From positions 52,737 through 116,736 of the forward strand of contig NZ_JAYGHW010000003.1 of assembly GCF_034932185.1 (NCBI RefSeq): a stretch of DNA of 64,000 nt, read 5' to 3'. The notes below the pieces were generated by a model. It saw only the letters and a list, made by a program, of their open reading frames with translations. It did not search any database and was not told the DNA's origin. Within the stretch, counting starts at the first letter, position 1. Each line of letters starts with the position of its first letter. Shown piece by piece: positions 27,476-35,730 of this stretch. A program made the position numbers and the translations under genes. Source of the DNA: Spirulina sp034932185. GTDB taxonomy: Bacteria; Cyanobacteriota; Cyanobacteriia; Cyanobacteriales; Spirulinaceae.

Positions 27476-27516
27476 CCTAAGGATAGAATCCTCACCCCTT
27501 TAGTTCGCCCCCTTGC

Positions 27517-27804
27517 TTAATGGCTCCAAGATTGAGGATGTTGCGGGGGAGGCATGATCCGCTCTCCATCAATCAATTCCACATGGCCCTTAAACGCAAA
27601 CCATTGCAAAGCGTTGGGATGGCTGGGGAAGGGAGAACGGCTAAACACCAATTGAATATGGGCATTTTCCGCCGGGTTGTAGGTGGCGATCGCAAATTCT
27701 TGCCCCTGATAAACAGGAACCTTTGCATCCGTAGGCAAGACCGAGGATTCTTGGACAGAGAGCTTAAACACCGTATTGGCAAGGACACGCAATTGAGCAG
27801 GCAT
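27517..27804 (-). CDS. Small protein: stand-alone copy of the M15-protein repeat domain
   Basis: A 95-residue protein. From residue 10 it matches the repeat unit of the peptidase at 11005-11979: NTVFKLSVQESSVL against DTVFKIKPVDSSQL, then a Lys-x-x-V-x-x-G/R step, and WFAFKGHVELI against WYVFEGHVLIS. It therefore consists of one unit, about residues 8-75, plus a His/Pro-rich tail. The unit is small, beta-rich and has no catalytic motif, so a binding role is likely. There is no signal peptide. A 63-nt gap separates it from the glycosyltransferase gene on the same strand. Confidence 0.7.
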   Translation of the reverse strand: MPAQLRVLANTVFKLSVQESSVLPTDAKVPVYQGQEFAIATYNPAENAHIQLVFSRSPFPSHPNALQWFAFKGHVELIDGERIMPPPQHPQSWSH

Positions 27805-27867
27805 AGCAGCGGCAGCAGAGGAAAACTTCTCTGTTGTACAGGATTTTGGCCCCTTTGATCCCTCAGA

Positions 27868-29037
27868 TTATCGCGCTAATTGGCCATAGGCTTGGCGTAT
27901 TTGGGCGGCGATCGCCCCCCAACTGTATTGCGATCGCACCAAATTCAAGGCATTATTTCCCCGCCGTTGGCGTTCAGTCGGATCTTGTAAAGCGATCAAT
28001 AAGGTTTCCGTCAGTGCCTCCACCTCCGGCGGCATCACCCAACCCGCCTCGGCTTGGGCCACCGCCGGCCACAAATCCACCCCATCGGAAATCACCACCG
28101 GCAGCCCCGCCGCCATCGCTTCCGCTACCGCAATGCCAAAATTTTCATAATAGGAGGGCAAGACAAACAAATCCGCATCCCGCAGCAGCGCCCACTTATC
28201 CGCCCCCGCCACAAACCCGGCGATCGTCGTGCAATCCGCCAACACCGATCCGGAAATCTGCGCCGCTAACTCCCCCTCATAGCCTGGATCTTGGCTATTG
28301 GAACCCGCCAGGACAAAATGGATGGGTAGGCCAGCGGCGATCGCCCCCTCTAACGCCTTCAGTAACAACTCAATCCCCTTTTTGCGATCCAAACGGGACA
28401 TATAGAGCACAAGCAAGGCATCAGCCCCAATCCCCCACCGCTCACGGGCCCGACCCCGCTCCGGCAAATCCGGCAGATCCACCCCCAAAGGAATCACCAG
28501 ATCCCGCGTTTTCACCCCATAGCGATAGGCCGTTGCTGCCTCCGTCGTACTGGTGAAATGCACCGCCGCCGCCCCTGCCAAATTGGGGCGCTCCAACCAC
28601 CGGCCATAGAGGGCCTTCATCCGTCGTTTTTTGCGCAAATCCTGCGGATCTAACGTTCCCAAGGGTCGCAAAATATAGGGTAAACCTCGCCAGCGGGCAA
28701 TGGTGGCCGCCGCCGTACTGACCGGCGAAAACAACGCATGGATATGGGCCAGATCATATTCATGGCTATGGCGAGCCAACCACCCCAACAGCGGCGCAGA
28801 AAATTTATAGCGGCGCAAAGGCGAACAGGGAAAATACCGCACCCCATAACCTGCTTCTGAAACCAAACAGTTGAAAGGAACCGCTAAGGGAGCCTGCCCC
28901 ACATCCCCATTGGCATCGGTGGTGAGAATTTCCACCTTCACCCCCTGGGCAGCCAAAGCCGCCGATAACCCCCGCACCATCTGACTCGGGCCACCATAGA
29001 CGGGGGAAATAGCGGGAATAATGTGAAGAATTTTCAT
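27868..29037 (-). CDS. Family 4 glycosyltransferase (GT-B), HpsP-like
   Basis: A 389-residue GT-B enzyme. The N-terminal acceptor domain has MKILHIIPAISPVYGGPSQ and the C-terminal nucleotide-sugar domain has SRLDRKKGIELLLKA, LFVLPSYYENFGIAVAEAMAAG and the E-x7-E pair expected of retaining GT4 enzymes. The GGPS-type start and the overall pattern resemble HpsP-type polysaccharide glycosyltransferases of filamentous cyanobacteria, but the assignment rests on memory and the sugar donor is unknown. The ATG overlaps the stop of the M48 protease gene (29034-29037), so the two are probably translated together. Confidence 0.88.
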   Translation of the reverse strand: MKILHIIPAISPVYGGPSQMVRGLSAALAAQGVKVEILTTDANGDVGQAPLAVPFNCLVSEAGYGVRYFPCSPLRRYKFSAPLLGWLARHSHEYDLAHIHALFSPVSTAAATIARWRGLPYILRPLGTLDPQDLRKKRRMKALYGRWLERPNLAGAAAVHFTSTTEAATAYRYGVKTRDLVIPLGVDLPDLPERGRARERWGIGADALLVLYMSRLDRKKGIELLLKALEGAIAAGLPIHFVLAGSNSQDPGYEGELAAQISGSVLADCTTIAGFVAGADKWALLRDADLFVLPSYYENFGIAVAEAMAAGLPVVISDGVDLWPAVAQAEAGWVMPPEVEALTETLLIALQDPTERQRRGNNALNLVRSQYSWGAIAAQIRQAYGQLAR

Positions 29038-29951
29038 TCCCCAGATTGATCAGTTTCAGTTTCCTCCCCTTCGGGATCTTCGGGGGGGGTAAAGTTGGGA
29101 TCAATAATCTCATCGGGGAAGAGGCGATTCCAATCCTCCACAAAGCTACCGCCCCGCACTGAATTAATCCGTAGCCACTCTTTATCTTCGAGCATTTCGT
29201 AGGAGAGGGGATCGGATGTGGTCAGGCCCAGTTGGCCACGGGAGCGTAAGACCTCCGGCGGGGTGGCATCAATGAGGGCTTGAATCGCTTCAATGCGACG
29301 GGGAACGGAAGGGTGGGTAGCGCTGTCGCGCATCGTTCCCGGCAGCCGGGAGAGCATTTCTAAACCCCGGACGCAACCGGAGGGATCAAACCCAGCAGTA
29401 ACGGAGTATTGATAGCCAATCATATCGGCTTCTTGTTCATGTTCACGGGCGAGGCTGGCCATCCGTTCTTGGAATTCGCGACTGTTAGCATTGCGGGTTT
29501 CTTCTTGCCAATCGGCGACGCGGGAGGTGCGGATGGCAATATGGCGCTCGGTGTGGTGGGCCATTTCATGGCCCACCACGCAGGCGAGGGCGGAAATATC
29601 CCCGGCCATTTGATCCAAAAGGCCAAAATGGACGATCACTAAATTTACTTCGGTGGCGTAGGCGTTGATCAACGTGTCATCGGCAACCACGACCCGCCAG
29701 GGATGATTGGTCAGGCCATTAGCCCGGGCAATCCGTTCAACAATCCGATAAAGCATATAAAGATTGGGGGACAAATCTTCGCGGGCTTTGTCGTAAATGG
29801 AGCTTTCTTCTAGGGTGGGGGGGGTGGTGAAGGTGGAGCGGTTCTGGGCGAGGGCTTCAGAACTCAAGCGAGGGGCAATTCCCCCTGTCAGTGTGACGGT
29901 ACAGATTGCAGTCAACAGGGCGGTGGCGGTGGCTTTGACGGGGTTTAACAT
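29034..29951 (-). CDS. M48-family zinc metalloprotease, exported
   Basis: The 305-residue protein has an N-terminal hydrophobic signal (about 8-36, ending SSEALA). The zinc motif HEMAH (128-132) sits in VVGHEMAHHTERH, and the third ligand is probably the first Glu of EADMIGY near residue 170. M48 proteins of this BepA/LoiP-like type act on outer-membrane or periplasmic substrates. There are no TPR repeats at the C-terminus, unlike BepA; the last 40 residues are acidic. It is cotranscribed with the glycosyltransferase through a 4-nt overlap. Confidence 0.93.
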   Translation of the reverse strand: MLNPVKATATALLTAICTVTLTGGIAPRLSSEALAQNRSTFTTPPTLEESSIYDKAREDLSPNLYMLYRIVERIARANGLTNHPWRVVVADDTLINAYATEVNLVIVHFGLLDQMAGDISALACVVGHEMAHHTERHIAIRTSRVADWQEETRNANSREFQERMASLAREHEQEADMIGYQYSVTAGFDPSGCVRGLEMLSRLPGTMRDSATHPSVPRRIEAIQALIDATPPEVLRSRGQLGLTTSDPLSYEMLEDKEWLRINSVRGGSFVEDWNRLFPDEIIDPNFTPPEDPEGEETETDQSGE

Positions 29952-30087
29952 TGCGTGACGGGGTTAAAGGGGGTAAATTACCGAGGGAGAACCTAAGGGC
30001 TTATCTTAAAATCTCCAACAGCAGCAAGGGGATTTTCTTCTAGGTTAACAAGGAAATTTGTCAGGTTTGCCCCAACATTCCAATCCC

Positions 30088-30300
30088 TTAACCGTCCAAT
30101 TCTGATTCAGAACCCAAGGTTTCCACCACCAAGTTTATTTGTTGTTGCCCCGCTGCGAGAAAGGTTTCACAATCCCGCAACTGCGTTGTGGCCACCTCAA
30201 ACTGACTAAATACCTGTTCTAGGGGAAGATTGCCGGTTTCTAACTGTTGAATAATCGCCTCCACTTGGGCGATCGCCGTTTCATAGTTCCACTCTGCCAT
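30088..30300 (-). CDS. xseB: Exodeoxyribonuclease VII small subunit
   Basis: A 70-residue helical protein. The sequence WNYETAIAQVEAIIQQLETG followed by LPLEQVFSQFE matches the XseB pattern. It partners XseA, the large subunit, in a single-strand exonuclease. No xseA is in this window, although the two are often adjacent in bacteria. Normal length is 70-80 residues. Confidence 0.9.
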   Translation of the reverse strand: MAEWNYETAIAQVEAIIQQLETGNLPLEQVFSQFEVATTQLRDCETFLAAGQQQINLVVETLGSESELDG

Positions 30301-30332
30301 CGTTGATTAGTGGGAAAATTATAGTTTCTCTC

Positions 30333-33300
30333 TTAATATGGCAAACCCAGGAGGATAAAACCACCCCAATAGTAAGGATGCTCATAGGGACAAAAAGCTT
30401 CCCCTTGGCGTTGAGCCTTTTCTTGGGTTAAATCACGGGCGAGCTTGAGTTGTTCTAAGCAACGGGGGGAGGCATTCTGAAGATGGGTGAGGAGTTGGTT
30501 GTAATGGTCTAGCAGTTGCCCATAGGTGAGGGTTTTGAGCCAATGTTGGGCGGTGTGGAGGGCGATCGCTGGCGGGGCAGATTGCTTCAACGCCTCATAA
30601 AAACGCCCCATCAACAGCATCGTTGACCCATCGGTTCCCGGCCATAGGCTCACCAGTACATCTGTTGTACCCCGCTCTAAGAAAAATGTCGGCAGTGCCA
30701 AGCCTTCCAACTCCAGGGCAAAATCCGGCGGAAAATGGCAGCTATGGCCCGATAAACACACCAACGTCGGCATCGGACTCTCCAAGCCCTGCAAATCTTG
30801 CAGCGATAGCACCGTCTGATCCCCAAGGCGCAGGCCGCTCTGCCTCCCTAATGTGCCATCCCAAAAGCTATCCCCGGCAAAATGGAAGATTTGAATGGGT
30901 TGTTCGAGGGCCGCTAAAACCTGCGGGAGCGTGGCGGTTTCCGATTCAAGATGACGACTGACAAAATATTGCTGCACCACCGCCAATTCTAAATCCACCG
31001 CTCCCCAATCCGTCCCCATGCCCGCCACCGTCAACAGGGGCATATCTTGCCCCCCTGGGGAGCGGCGGGCAGACTCCACGCCCTTAATGCCCAATTGGAC
31101 GGAGGGTAAATAGGTGATCTGATAGGGGGGATGGTCAAACTGGGGATGATTGAGGACGAGATGGAGGGGCAGGAGGTGTAATTCCTGATGGGGGAGCAGA
31201 ATTAACTGTGTTACCTCCGGTGGTAAGGCCATCAGGATCCGGGGAATATCTAACCCCGTTGCCAACTCTGCCAGTTGGGGCCAGAGATCATTGAACCATT
31301 GTTGATTTTCCGCCGGGTTGCCGCTGCGCTGACGATGGGTTTCCCATTGCTTTGACCACCGCTCCCACCACTGTTGAAACTCAATCCGCTGGTCATAGTT
31401 GCCGGAAATGATGATGACAGGTTGATCCTTGAGGAGGATAAATGTGCTAATGCTGGCGGGGCTAACCTGCCAGTGAATCATTGCGGTTTGGGGATTGAGC
31501 AGCCGGTTCATTTCCACCACATTGGGGGAAGCAATGCCTTGGCCCGTCCAATGGGGGTTGAGTTGACTTGCAATTAACAGATTTTTCCGTTCTTCGGAGA
31601 GTTCAAGGGCCTGGATCCGCTGTTTCGGGTCGAGGGCTTGGGAGAGTTGCTCGACTTTAAGCTGATAGAGGCCGCGAAATTGATGGAGGAGATGGCGTTT
31701 TTGGGTAAGGTTGGGACTGTTGAGTTGGAGTTGATTGAGGATGAGTAGGGCAATGTTGAGGTTATTTTTGGTGTTTAAAATGCTGCCGGTGCGTTGATAG
31801 CTGACGATTAGATCCGTCATCACCTGGAGATAGGTGGTTTCTAGACCCGGTTGGTCTTGGAGCCAGTCTAGGCTGCGCTTGAAGGCGGCGATCGCCCGCT
31901 CCAGCAAGGGCCGGGCCTGCTTGGGTTGGCTTTGGGCCACCTCAGCAAAGGCTAAACCGCTGTAATGGGCGAGGGTTCCCAGGGCTAAGGCCCGCTCCCG
32001 TTGGGTTTGTTGGAGTTGGTTTAGGCCCGTTTCCCAATTTTGCAGGGCCGCCGTCGCGCCGAGGTTGGGGGCGGCATACATTGTCCAACCGCGATTGGCC
32101 CAGGCGGGCCAAAAATCCGGCTCTAGTTCTAGGGCGGTTTGGAAAGCGGTGAGGGCGGCTTCGTATTGTCCCAAGGCGGTGAGGGCCACACCCTGGCCAT
32201 TGTGGGCGAGGACATAGCCGGGCTTGAGGGCGAGGGCTTCTTTATAATTGGCGATCGCCTTGCCCCCATCCCCCAGTTCTAGATAACTATTGCCGCGATT
32301 GTAGTAGGCGGCGTAAAAGTTGGGATGGAGGAGAATGGCCTGGGTAAAGTCTTCAATGGCGCTCCGATGTCGCCCTAGGCTCTGCCAGGCTAAGGCGCGA
32401 TTGTGATAGGCATCATGGCAATTGGGATCCTGGTTGAGGGCGGTGGTGAAGTCAGCGATCGCCCCTTCGGAATCCCCTAGCGCATGGTGTACCATCCCCC
32501 GGCCATGGTAGCCTTCGGCTAAATCCGGCTGGAGGGCAATGGTTTGGTTAAAATCCGCCAGCGCTTGGGGGTATGCGCCCTGATGGAGATGGGCAAAACC
32601 ACGACTGAGATAGCTGTAATACTGAAGATCAGGATCTTGGTCAATCACCGCTGTAAAGTCGGCGATCGCTGCCTCCAATTCCTCCAGTTCCAGATAGACA
32701 TGACCGCGATTGAAATACCCCACCATAAAATCCGGCTGGGTCACGGTGACTTGATCAAAACACCCCAAGGCCTCTGGCCATTGTCGAAGGGCATAATGCA
32801 CCACACCGCAAGCATTTTGAGCTTCGCTAAAGTCGGGCTGATACTCCAAGGCAGTACGCCAGAGGGATAATGCCCCCTCCAATTCCCCCAATTTGTAGAG
32901 GTTGACCCCGTAATCAAACAGTTCTTGGGGATTTTCCGATTCTAGGGTTTGGGCCAAGGGGGTGGGGGAGGGTTGGCTTTGGGAGGAGCGATCGCCCATG
33001 GCCAAGAGCCGCCGCCCTAAACTGGCGGACAATTCCCCCAATTCCCCACAGCCTAAATTGCCTAGGCGCACCATCTGCTCTGCGAAATTGCGGTTCAAGT
33101 TCTGGGGAGACTGGCGCAGCAAATTTTTACCGTAGCGTTGCAACCAAGCCACAAACCAAGGGTCGTGTTGGCGAATCCCTAAATGATCGAGGAGTTGCGA
33201 TCGCTGCCATCCACAGGCTACCCCTTCAGTTAATTGCAAAAAGAGCGTCTCGTAACCTTCATTGGTGAGGGGGGGGATTTCAGTAGGATGTGGGATGGGT

Positions 33301-33368
33301 GATTCAGAACTCAGCAATGCGCTGAACAGATCCCTCAACCATTGCAGCAGGAATGGCAACATGAGCAA
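30333..33368 (-). CDS. TPR-CHAT protein with a degenerate protease site
   Basis: A 1011-residue protein. After an N-terminal region of about 150 residues come at least eight TPR units (about 155-445; recurring YxxRGxxY and GxxxxAIADF patterns), a helical middle (450-640), and a C-terminal CHAT domain (about 690-1011) with the SLWPGTDGSTMLLMGRFYEAL signature. CHAT domains are caspase/separase-like Cys proteases. Here the usual catalytic His (HFAGH) is Asp833 (HFAGDSF) and the usual Cys (LSAC) is His875 (LSGHSC); Cys877 is two residues away. The domain is therefore probably inactive and may act as a scaffold. No gasdermin or other known CHAT target is adjacent. Active CHAT proteins of type III-E CRISPR systems are distant relatives, and no CRISPR is seen. 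Confidence 0.88.
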   Translation of the reverse strand: MLMLPFLLQWLRDLFSALLSSESPIPHPTEIPPLTNEGYETLFLQLTEGVACGWQRSQLLDHLGIRQHDPWFVAWLQRYGKNLLRQSPQNLNRNFAEQMVRLGNLGCGELGELSASLGRRLLAMGDRSSQSQPSPTPLAQTLESENPQELFDYGVNLYKLGELEGALSLWRTALEYQPDFSEAQNACGVVHYALRQWPEALGCFDQVTVTQPDFMVGYFNRGHVYLELEELEAAIADFTAVIDQDPDLQYYSYLSRGFAHLHQGAYPQALADFNQTIALQPDLAEGYHGRGMVHHALGDSEGAIADFTTALNQDPNCHDAYHNRALAWQSLGRHRSAIEDFTQAILLHPNFYAAYYNRGNSYLELGDGGKAIANYKEALALKPGYVLAHNGQGVALTALGQYEAALTAFQTALELEPDFWPAWANRGWTMYAAPNLGATAALQNWETGLNQLQQTQRERALALGTLAHYSGLAFAEVAQSQPKQARPLLERAIAAFKRSLDWLQDQPGLETTYLQVMTDLIVSYQRTGSILNTKNNLNIALLILNQLQLNSPNLTQKRHLLHQFRGLYQLKVEQLSQALDPKQRIQALELSEERKNLLIASQLNPHWTGQGIASPNVVEMNRLLNPQTAMIHWQVSPASISTFILLKDQPVIIISGNYDQRIEFQQWWERWSKQWETHRQRSGNPAENQQWFNDLWPQLAELATGLDIPRILMALPPEVTQLILLPHQELHLLPLHLVLNHPQFDHPPYQITYLPSVQLGIKGVESARRSPGGQDMPLLTVAGMGTDWGAVDLELAVVQQYFVSRHLESETATLPQVLAALEQPIQIFHFAGDSFWDGTLGRQSGLRLGDQTVLSLQDLQGLESPMPTLVCLSGHSCHFPPDFALELEGLALPTFFLERGTTDVLVSLWPGTDGSTMLLMGRFYEALKQSAPPAIALHTAQHWLKTLTYGQLLDHYNQLLTHLQNASPRCLEQLKLARDLTQEKAQRQGEAFCPYEHPYYWGGFILLGLPY

Positions 33369-33557
33369 GGCAATAAATAGGCTTGGGTACGACTAATCCA
33401 TGAAAGCAGGGGGGCAAGCTGAAGTCCATTATCCAATAGATTGGAATGTTTCCTGGCGCAGCCGGGGGATGATTTCCCCCCAAGGGTGCGCTCAATATTG
33501 ATGTTTTCCACATTCTCCGAGGCTTTTCCACAGGTTTTGCCCCAGTTTCCCACAGGA

Positions 33558-34514
33558 TTAACCCCCAGTCTCCTCTGGATCTAACCCATTCTTAACCTGT
33601 TCAATCTCAAATGTAATCTGATCGGATTCATAGGCCGGGGGTTCGATGTGAATGAGCACCCGCAGTGGACTAAAGCGATCGGCTAAAGCCGCTTCCACCG
33701 CTTCGGTAATGGTGTGGGCTGTTTCCACATCCGCCGCCGTCACGATCATATGCATTTCAATAAACACCATCCGCCCCAGTAAGCCCCGTGAGGCAATGTC
33801 ATGGCAATTGACCACCCCCGGCACGGTCATCACGACTTTATAAATCGCCTCTGGAGCAATGGCCATCTCATCCACCAGCCAGGGCAAATTATCCCGCAAC
33901 ACTTCCCAGCCGCTCCGAAACACCAACAACGCCACCGGAAACGCCAACAGCACATCTAACCAGAGCAATTGCGGCAGATTCCACACCTGGCTTTGCCACA
34001 GGCCAATCATCCCCACCAACACGGTAATTGTCACCCAAACATCACTGAGGGTGTGTTTTGCATCGGCAATCAGCAGACTACTACCCAAGCGCACCCCAAT
34101 GCGGCGTTCATAAACTGCCACAAAAATATTAATCCCCAGGACAAGCAACAGCAGCCACAATTCTGGCCCTGAAACCGTCACGGGCGTATTTTTCTCCCAC
34201 AATCGCCCCACCGCTGTGCTGAAAATTTCAAAACAGGTAATGCCTAAAAAAACGGCAATCCCCAAGGCTCCCAAGGCTTCAAACTTTTGATGACCGTAGG
34301 GATGTTCGCGATCAGGGTGGGGAGAAGACCAACGGTTGGCCACCAGTCCTAAGACGTTGTTGGCGCTGTCGGTGACGCTGTGAAGGGCATCGGCTTGCAG
34401 GCTGAGAGAACCTGTCCACAATCCCAGGGCGGCCTTGATGGCCATCACCATGAGGTTGAGGCCAAGGGTGACGACTAAGACAAATTGAACTTGATTGCGG
34501 ATTGAGCGTGCCAT
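33558..34514 (-). CDS. Cation diffusion facilitator family metal transporter
   Basis: A 318-residue CDF/ZnT-type antiporter that exports divalent metals such as Zn, Fe or Mn. Six membrane helices lie in the first 215 residues. The metal-site pattern LQADALHSVTDSANN in TM2 and LIADAKHTLSDVWV in TM5 puts HxxxD and DxxxD-type ligands in place. A C-terminal ferredoxin-like domain (about 215-305) carries His residues. The pair (D,H/D,H) is variable among metal specificities, so the ion cannot be named. It stands alone; the nearest same-strand gene is the TPR-CHAT gene about 190 nt downstream. Confidence 0.93.
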   Translation of the reverse strand: MARSIRNQVQFVLVVTLGLNLMVMAIKAALGLWTGSLSLQADALHSVTDSANNVLGLVANRWSSPHPDREHPYGHQKFEALGALGIAVFLGITCFEIFSTAVGRLWEKNTPVTVSGPELWLLLLVLGINIFVAVYERRIGVRLGSSLLIADAKHTLSDVWVTITVLVGMIGLWQSQVWNLPQLLWLDVLLAFPVALLVFRSGWEVLRDNLPWLVDEMAIAPEAIYKVVMTVPGVVNCHDIASRGLLGRMVFIEMHMIVTAADVETAHTITEAVEAALADRFSPLRVLIHIEPPAYESDQITFEIEQVKNGLDPEETGG

Positions 34515-34579
34515 TCCCCATCCTGGATGTTGAGCCGTTGAGGGCAGTTTACCACGGCAATTTCGGAGTGAGCGGGGAA

Positions 34580-34607
34580 GGGGGCGATCGCCCCGATGGG
34601 GGGAGGG
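34580..34607. repeat. Extended HIP1 repeat, copy 2
   Basis: GGGGGCGATCGCCCC is followed by GATGGGGGGAGGG, nearly identical to 21155-21182. It lies between the divergent CDF gene and the 119-residue hypothetical gene. Confidence 0.6.
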
Positions 34608-34706
34608 GGCATTTTGCGCCTTCGCCCAATTTATGGTCTAATTGCTTTGATTCAGTGGGGATTTTCCCGATGACGCTGGGGCTTTTTTTTCTTTAGTGGC
34701 TTAACG

Positions 34707-35066
34707 ATGGCTCAATTGACGATTAATTTACTTGAAGGCTCGGTTTCTTTTAGCTGTCCACCAGAGACGGTCTCAGCTATGCAGGGGGCGATCGCCACTC
34801 TCATGCAAGACCTCAAGGCCACCGCTATCCAAGGGACAACACCGGGACAACGGCCGCAGCCTAAACCTTCCCTCGACTATTGCTATACGGGGTCGGTGTT
34901 TTTGGAATTATTTTGCAACCCGAACATCTACCCTAGCCCCTTCGCAGCTAAGGTACTGATCACACTGCGGGACGACAAAATCCGCATCAGTGCCGAAGCG
35001 GAGCTAACCCGCTTGATTGAAGATCTCAATCAGTATGTGGAACAATTAGAGGCTGAAGCCCGTTAA
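34707..35066 (+). CDS. Hypothetical protein
   Basis: The 119-residue soluble protein has a beta-strand-like start (QLTINLLEGSVSFSC), a helix (about 23-39), a Gln/Pro-rich loop and a C-terminal beta-beta-helix part (KVLITLRDDKIRISAE, then LTRLIEDLNQYVEQLEAEAR). It looks like a real protein, but I recognise no family. It lies between the CDF gene (divergent) and the convergent DUF4327 gene, with only 22 nt to the latter. Confidence 0.65.
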   Translation: MAQLTINLLEGSVSFSCPPETVSAMQGAIATLMQDLKATAIQGTTPGQRPQPKPSLDYCYTGSVFLELFCNPNIYPSPFAAKVLITLRDDKIRISAEAELTRLIEDLNQYVEQLEAEAR

Positions 35067-35088
35067 ACGATGTCAGGGGGGTGTTGGG

Positions 35089-35355
35089 TTAGTCGTTGTC
35101 CCAGGATTGGGAGCCGATCAAGTCAGCGATGCGATCGCGGAGCAAATATTCGCATTTCTCCAATTCACACTCCACGCAGACCCATTCCCGTGCCGGGATA
35201 TATTGGCACAGCACATAGATGGGCTGTTGACGACTCACCACCCCTTGATCAACCAACTGACGAGCTTCGTCCTGCAACATATCAATGGAATAGTGCAAGT
35301 CCTGATTGGGGGAAACAGCGATGGAGTTGGGAGCAGTTAATGTATTTACACTCAT
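35089..35355 (-). CDS. DUF4327-family protein
   Basis: The 88-residue protein has a variable N-terminus of 20 residues, then YSIDMLQDEARQLVDQGVVS and a Cys-containing end (IYVLCQYIPAREWVCVECELE). This pattern is highly conserved in cyanobacteria as DUF4327, of unknown role. The three cysteines (CQY, CVEC) could bind metal or form a redox pair. No partner gene is evident. Confidence 0.85.
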   Translation of the reverse strand: MSVNTLTAPNSIAVSPNQDLHYSIDMLQDEARQLVDQGVVSRQQPIYVLCQYIPAREWVCVECELEKCEYLLRDRIADLIGSQSWDND

Positions 35356-35730
35356 AATTCACCTTTAAACAAGCCTGATTGTGGGTACTGCATGGTTGAT
35401 TGGGCGGCGTGGCCAGAAAACTGCGGGAGTTCTCTTACCCAGACAAGCATCATTGTTTCAGTATAATGAGTTACAGATTCCTTGCCTACCGTGATAAGAA
35501 TTCCAAAACACCCCATTATTCCTGATAATCTGTGTTAGCGTCTGCGCCTAGCACCTCAGGGGGTTGATCGGGTTGCCGAAAATCTCCAAAGTGCAAAAAT
35601 TTCAGCCGATACATAGGAATAGTGGGTTTTACCCCACCATTTGCCTTCAAAAGAGCGGCACTTTGCGATCCCACACCTCTATAATCTCAAACCAAACGGG
35701 AAAAATTCCTGAAATATAGATTAATAGAAT
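35356..35730. other. Intergenic region between DUF4327 and GH3 genes
   Basis: A 375-nt stretch of lower GC content without a convincing gene. On the minus strand it should carry the DUF4327 promoter near 35356-35480 and the 3' end of the GH3 transcript. One weak hairpin, GTGGG/CCCAC around a short T-rich loop, lies near 35620-35640. Nothing else is recognised. Confidence 0.4.

Noticed and set aside
30333..33368. CRISPR-associated (type III-E) CHAT protease
   Set aside because: No repeats with spacers or cas genes in the window, and the catalytic dyad is missing.
33304..33531. 75-codon minus-strand frame reaching into the TPR-CHAT gene start
   Set aside because: It overlaps the 5' end of the TPR-CHAT gene in another frame and shows no domain or conserved pattern.
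35356..35730. tRNA or other structured RNA gene in the largest AT-rich spacer
   Set aside because: No T-loop GTTCRA motif or cloverleaf arms were found here or elsewhere in the window by eye; a covariance search (for example tRNAscan-SE, Infernal) would be decisive.
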